A DNA stretch of 64,000 nucleotides from Streptomyces sp. MUM 178J (GTDB lineage: Bacteria; Actinomycetota; Actinomycetes; Streptomycetales; Streptomycetaceae): positions 1-64,000 of the forward strand of contig NZ_JADWYQ010000030.1 in assembly GCF_022414575.1 (NCBI RefSeq). Direction: 5' to 3'. A model generated the notes under the pieces. The model saw only the letters and a list, made by a program, of their open reading frames with translations, was not told the DNA's origin and made no database searches. Position numbers and translations under genes: made by a program. Positions 61,326-64,000 of this stretch are shown piece after piece. Numbering within the stretch: position 1 is the first letter of the stretch; each line of letters starts with the position of its first letter.

Positions 61326-64000
61326 TCACGCGGGCGTCAGCCGCAGCGTCAGGATCTGGAAGGGCCGCAGCCGTACGCGCACACCCCCGCCCCCGCCCCC
61401 GTCCTCGCGCTCGGCGTCCTCGAGCGGACGCTCCAGCAGATCCGCCACCCGCGCCCGTACGAAGGGGAAGCCCGGCCGCAGCACGGCTTCGGCCCGACCG
61501 CCGGCCGACTCGTACAGTCGCACGATCACATCCCCGCCGCGGTCCTCGGCGAGTTTGACCGACTCGACGGTCACCGAAGGGTGCCCGGTGTCCGCCAGCG
61601 GCTCGCCGTCCGGCACGGCGGCCGCCGGCCGCAGCGGCAGGTTGAGCGCCAGGCCCTCGCGTACGGCGTCCGGGACCCCGCCGCCGGGCAGCAGCGCGTA
61701 GCGGAAGCGGTGCGCGCCGACGTCGGCCGCAGGGTCAGGGCTGTGCGGGGCGCGCAGCAGGGTGAGCCGCACGGTCGTGCCCAGCCCTTCCGGGTGCGGG
61801 GCGCGGGTCACCTCATGGCCGTAAGCGGAGTCGTTGAGGACCGCGACGCCGTAGCCGGGCTCGGCCACCCGCAGCCAGCGATGGGCGCAGATCTCGAAGC
61901 GGGCCGCGTCCCAGCGGGTGTTCTCATGCGTCGGCCGGTGCACATGGCCGAACTGGATCTCGGACGTGGAGCGTTCCGCGTGCACATCGAGCGGGAACGC
62001 CGCCTTGAGGACCTTCTCCGACTCCCGCCAGTCGACTTCGGTGACGACGTCGACGCGTCCGCTGCCGCCTGCCAGCCGGATGTCCTGGGTGACCCTGGAG
62101 TCGCCGAAGAGGCGCACGACGCGCACCGCGGCGCGCAGCGGTCCCTCCTCGGTCAGCTCCACCGAGTCGGCGGCGGTCAGATCCGCATGCCGACGCCGGT
62201 AGTGGCGGTCGATGTCCCAGGCGTCCCACTGGTTGGGGTGGTCGGGGTGCAGCTGGAGCAGATTGCCGCGGCCGCCGGGCGCCAGCACCTCTCGCTCGGC
62301 GGTCAGGTCGTACACGGAGGACAGCAGCCCGTCGCCGTCGACCGTCACCCGCAGCAGTCCGTTGTCCAGCGTGGTCGTGCCCGCCGCGGCCTCGGCCCGC
62401 ACCGGCGGCACGCCCGTGTCGCGGCAGCGGCCGACCGCGTGCGGGCCGGCAGTGACCGGGGCGAGCGTCCGCCCGTCGGCGAGCGGCTGGGCGGACACCC
62501 CCTGCGGCACCTCGGAAGGGGCGAGCGCGACCACTTCCCGGCGCGGATACGGGCAGGAGTTCAGCAGGCCCGGCGACGCGGGGCTCCCGCCCGCACCGGC
62601 GAGTGCCGCGGCCGCGGAGGCGGTCAGCCCCTCCAGTTCGCGGCGCACCTCCTCGTACGTCTGCTCGGCCTCCCGGTGCACCCAGGCGATCGACGACCCC
62701 GGCAGGATGTCGTGGAACTGGTGCAGCAGCACCGTCTTCCAGAGGCGGTCGAGGGTCTGGTGCGGATAGCGGTAGCCCGGTGCGCGCAGGGCTGCGGCGA
62801 CCGCCCACAGCTCTGCCTCGCGCAGCAGATGCTCACTGCGCCGGTTGCCTCGCTTGGTCGCCGCCTGCGTGGTGTACGTGGCGCGGTGCAGCTCCAGATA
62901 CAACTCTCCGGACCAGACGGGCGCCGCAGCCCCGTACTCCTCCTCGGCCGCGGCGAAGAACGCCGACGGCTTCTCCACCGTGACCCGGGGTGAGCCTTCC
63001 AGGTCGCGCAGCCTGCGGGCCTTCTCCAGCATCTCCCGAGTGGGGCCGCCGCCCCCGTCGCCGAATCCGAACGGGACCAGTGAGCGTGTGGCACGGCCCT
63101 TGTCGGCGAAGTTGCGCTCCGCACGGGCCAGTTCCGCCGCATGGAGTCGGGAATTGTAGGTGTCGACGGGCGGGAAGTGCGTGAATACCCGGGTACCGTC
63201 GATGCCCTCCCACCAGAAGGTGTGGTGCGGCATCCTGTTGAACTGGTTCCAGGACAGCTTCTGGGTGAGGAACCACCGCACCCCGGCCAGCCGCGCCAGC
63301 TGCGGGAAGGCGGCGGTGTATCCGAAGGAGTCGGGCAGCCAGATCTCCTCGGTCTCCACCCCCAGCTCCTCGGCGAAGAACCGCTTGCCGTGCACGAGCT
63401 GCCGCGCCAGGGCCTCCCCACCGGGCATGTTGGCGTCGGACTCCACCCACATGGAGCCCACCGGCGCCCAGGTCCCGTCCGCCGCGGCCCGCTTGATGCG
63501 GTCCCAGATCCGCGGCTGGTGCTCCTTCACCCAGGCGTACTGCTGCGCCTGGGAGCAGGCGAAGACCAGCTCCGGGTAGTCGGCGGCGAGCGCCGTGACA
63601 TTGGCGAAGGTACGGGACGCCTTGCGCACGCTCTCCCGCAGCGGCCACAGCCACGCCGAGTCGATATGGGCGTGTCCGACGGCCGACACCCGGTGCGCGG
63701 AAGGCGCGGCGGGACGGGAGAGCGCACCGGCCAGCCGGGCGCGCGCGGCGGCCGCCGTGCCCGCGACATCGTGCAGGTCGAGCGTGTCGAGCATGTCCTC
63801 CAGGGCGCGCAGGATCTCATGACGCCGGGAACGGTCCGCGGGCAGTTCCCGCATCAGCTCGGAGAGCACCTCGATGTCGAGCACCAGATGCCAGACCTCC
63901 TCGTCGAGCACGGCGAGGTCGGCGGAGGCGAACCGGTACAGGGGGCGGTCCCCGGCGGTCAGCACGTCCCCGAGGGGAGTCGGAGTGAAGCCGCCGTGCA
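61326..64000 (-). CDS. GH38 alpha-mannosidase, N-terminus beyond the right edge
   Basis: The frame is open from 64000 to the stop at 61326 (about 890 codons seen); the beginning lies outside the window. The visible part starts in an N-terminal domain (HGGFTPTPLGDVL). It includes the catalytic GH38 domain with the zinc-binding GHAHIDSAWLWPLRE, CSQAQQYAWVKEHQP, the nucleophile segment SMWVESDANMPGGEA and LLHQFHDILPGSSIAWVHREAE. Middle and C-terminal beta domains end in LRPFQILTLRLTPA. It hydrolyses alpha-mannosides, usually in the cytoplasm. The stop is 45 bp from the PP2C-like gene stop. Confidence 0.93.
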   Translation of the reverse strand, partial: HGGFTPTPLGDVLTAGDRPLYRFASADLAVLDEEVWHLVLDIEVLSELMRELPADRSRRHEILRALEDMLDTLDLHDVAGTAAAARARLAGALSRPAAPSAHRVSAVGHAHIDSAWLWPLRESVRKASRTFANVTALAADYPELVFACSQAQQYAWVKEHQPRIWDRIKRAAADGTWAPVGSMWVESDANMPGGEALARQLVHGKRFFAEELGVETEEIWLPDSFGYTAAFPQLARLAGVRWFLTQKLSWNQFNRMPHHTFWWEGIDGTRVFTHFPPVDTYNSRLHAAELARAERNFADKGRATRSLVPFGFGDGGGGPTREMLEKARRLRDLEGSPRVTVEKPSAFFAAAEEEYGAAAPVWSGELYLELHRATYTTQAATKRGNRRSEHLLREAELWAVAAALRAPGYRYPHQTLDRLWKTVLLHQFHDILPGSSIAWVHREAEQTYEEVRRELEGLTASAAAALAGAGGSPASPGLLNSCPYPRREVVALAPSEVPQGVSAQPLADGRTLAPVTAGPHAVGRCRDTGVPPVRAEAAAGTTTLDNGLLRVTVDGDGLLSSVYDLTAEREVLAPGGRGNLLQLHPDHPNQWDAWDIDRHYRRRHADLTAADSVELTEEGPLRAAVRVVRLFGDSRVTQDIRLAGGSGRVDVVTEVDWRESEKVLKAAFPLDVHAERSTSEIQFGHVHRPTHENTRWDAARFEICAHRWLRVAEPGYGVAVLNDSAYGHEVTRAPHPEGLGTTVRLTLLRAPHSPDPAADVGAHRFRYALLPGGGVPDAVREGLALNLPLRPAAAVPDGEPLADTGHPSVTVESVKLAEDRGGDVIVRLYESAGGRAEAVLRPGFPFVRARVADLLERPLEDAEREDGGGGGGVRVRLRPFQILTLRLTPA

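Overview
The window is chromosomal core DNA of a high-GC actinomycete, almost certainly a Streptomyces or close relative. The evidence is a strong G/C bias at third codon positions, frequent GTG/TTG starts, many 4-base ATGA/GTGA overlaps, and a gene set typical of streptomycetes: stand-alone murC, treY/treZ/glgX, a HEPN protein of the SAV2148 type, the meaB-mutB-mutA order and the sulfur operon order. I see no tRNA, rRNA, CRISPR, IS element, prophage or antibiotic cluster. Family assignments come from reading motifs, not from database searches.

Layout. 1-9.9 kb holds a DUF692/MNIO protein cut by the left edge, a DUF4142 protein, a PTH2-like protein, a polysaccharide deacetylase lipoprotein, a GT-C membrane glycosyltransferase, PPK2, OsmC, ZapE, a RibD-C-type reductase and a universal-stress-like protein. 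10-15 kb holds murC, msrB, a P-loop kinase, an M24 peptidase and an aldo/keto reductase. 15-25 kb is an alpha-glucan and sugar region: treZ, a GH1 beta-glucosidase, an MFS sugar transporter, an FHA protein, treY and glgX. Together GlgX, TreY and TreZ can convert glycogen to trehalose. 25-30.4 kb holds the HEPN protein, a DEDDh exonuclease, a 775-bp gene-poor stretch, a phosphotransferase, DUF1697 and an NTF2-like protein.

30.5-40.2 kb is one minus-strand assimilatory sulfur operon. Its order is Cys leader peptide, sir, 59-aa zinc ribbon, cysH, cysC, cysD, cysN, sulfonate ABC transporter (binding protein, ATPase, permease) and sirohydrochlorin chelatase. It covers sulfate activation, APS reduction, sulfite reduction, siroheme supply and organosulfur uptake. 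Most of its genes are joined by stop/start overlaps.

40.3-48.5 kb holds a GNAT, an AidB-like acyl-CoA dehydrogenase, a BrkB/YihY membrane protein with a repeat tail, an AraC regulator, a VOC protein, a two-component system and an SRPBCC protein. 48.5-53.6 kb is meaB-mutB-mutA (methylmalonyl-CoA mutase). 53.7-56.3 kb is a tandem pair of CNNM/CorC-type membrane proteins. It is preceded by a short coupled ORF that contains a hairpin covering the ribosome binding site. 56.4-64 kb holds rsgA with a short upstream ORF, DUF456, a TrmB/LuxR-type regulator, a PP2C-like protein and a GH38 alpha-mannosidase cut by the right edge.

The most interesting signals are regulatory and small-gene features: the cysteine leader peptide, the zinc-ribbon gene and its 11-codon relay ORF, the hairpin/uORF before the CNNM pair, the leader ORF of rsgA, several perfect palindromes, and tandem repeats between genes.
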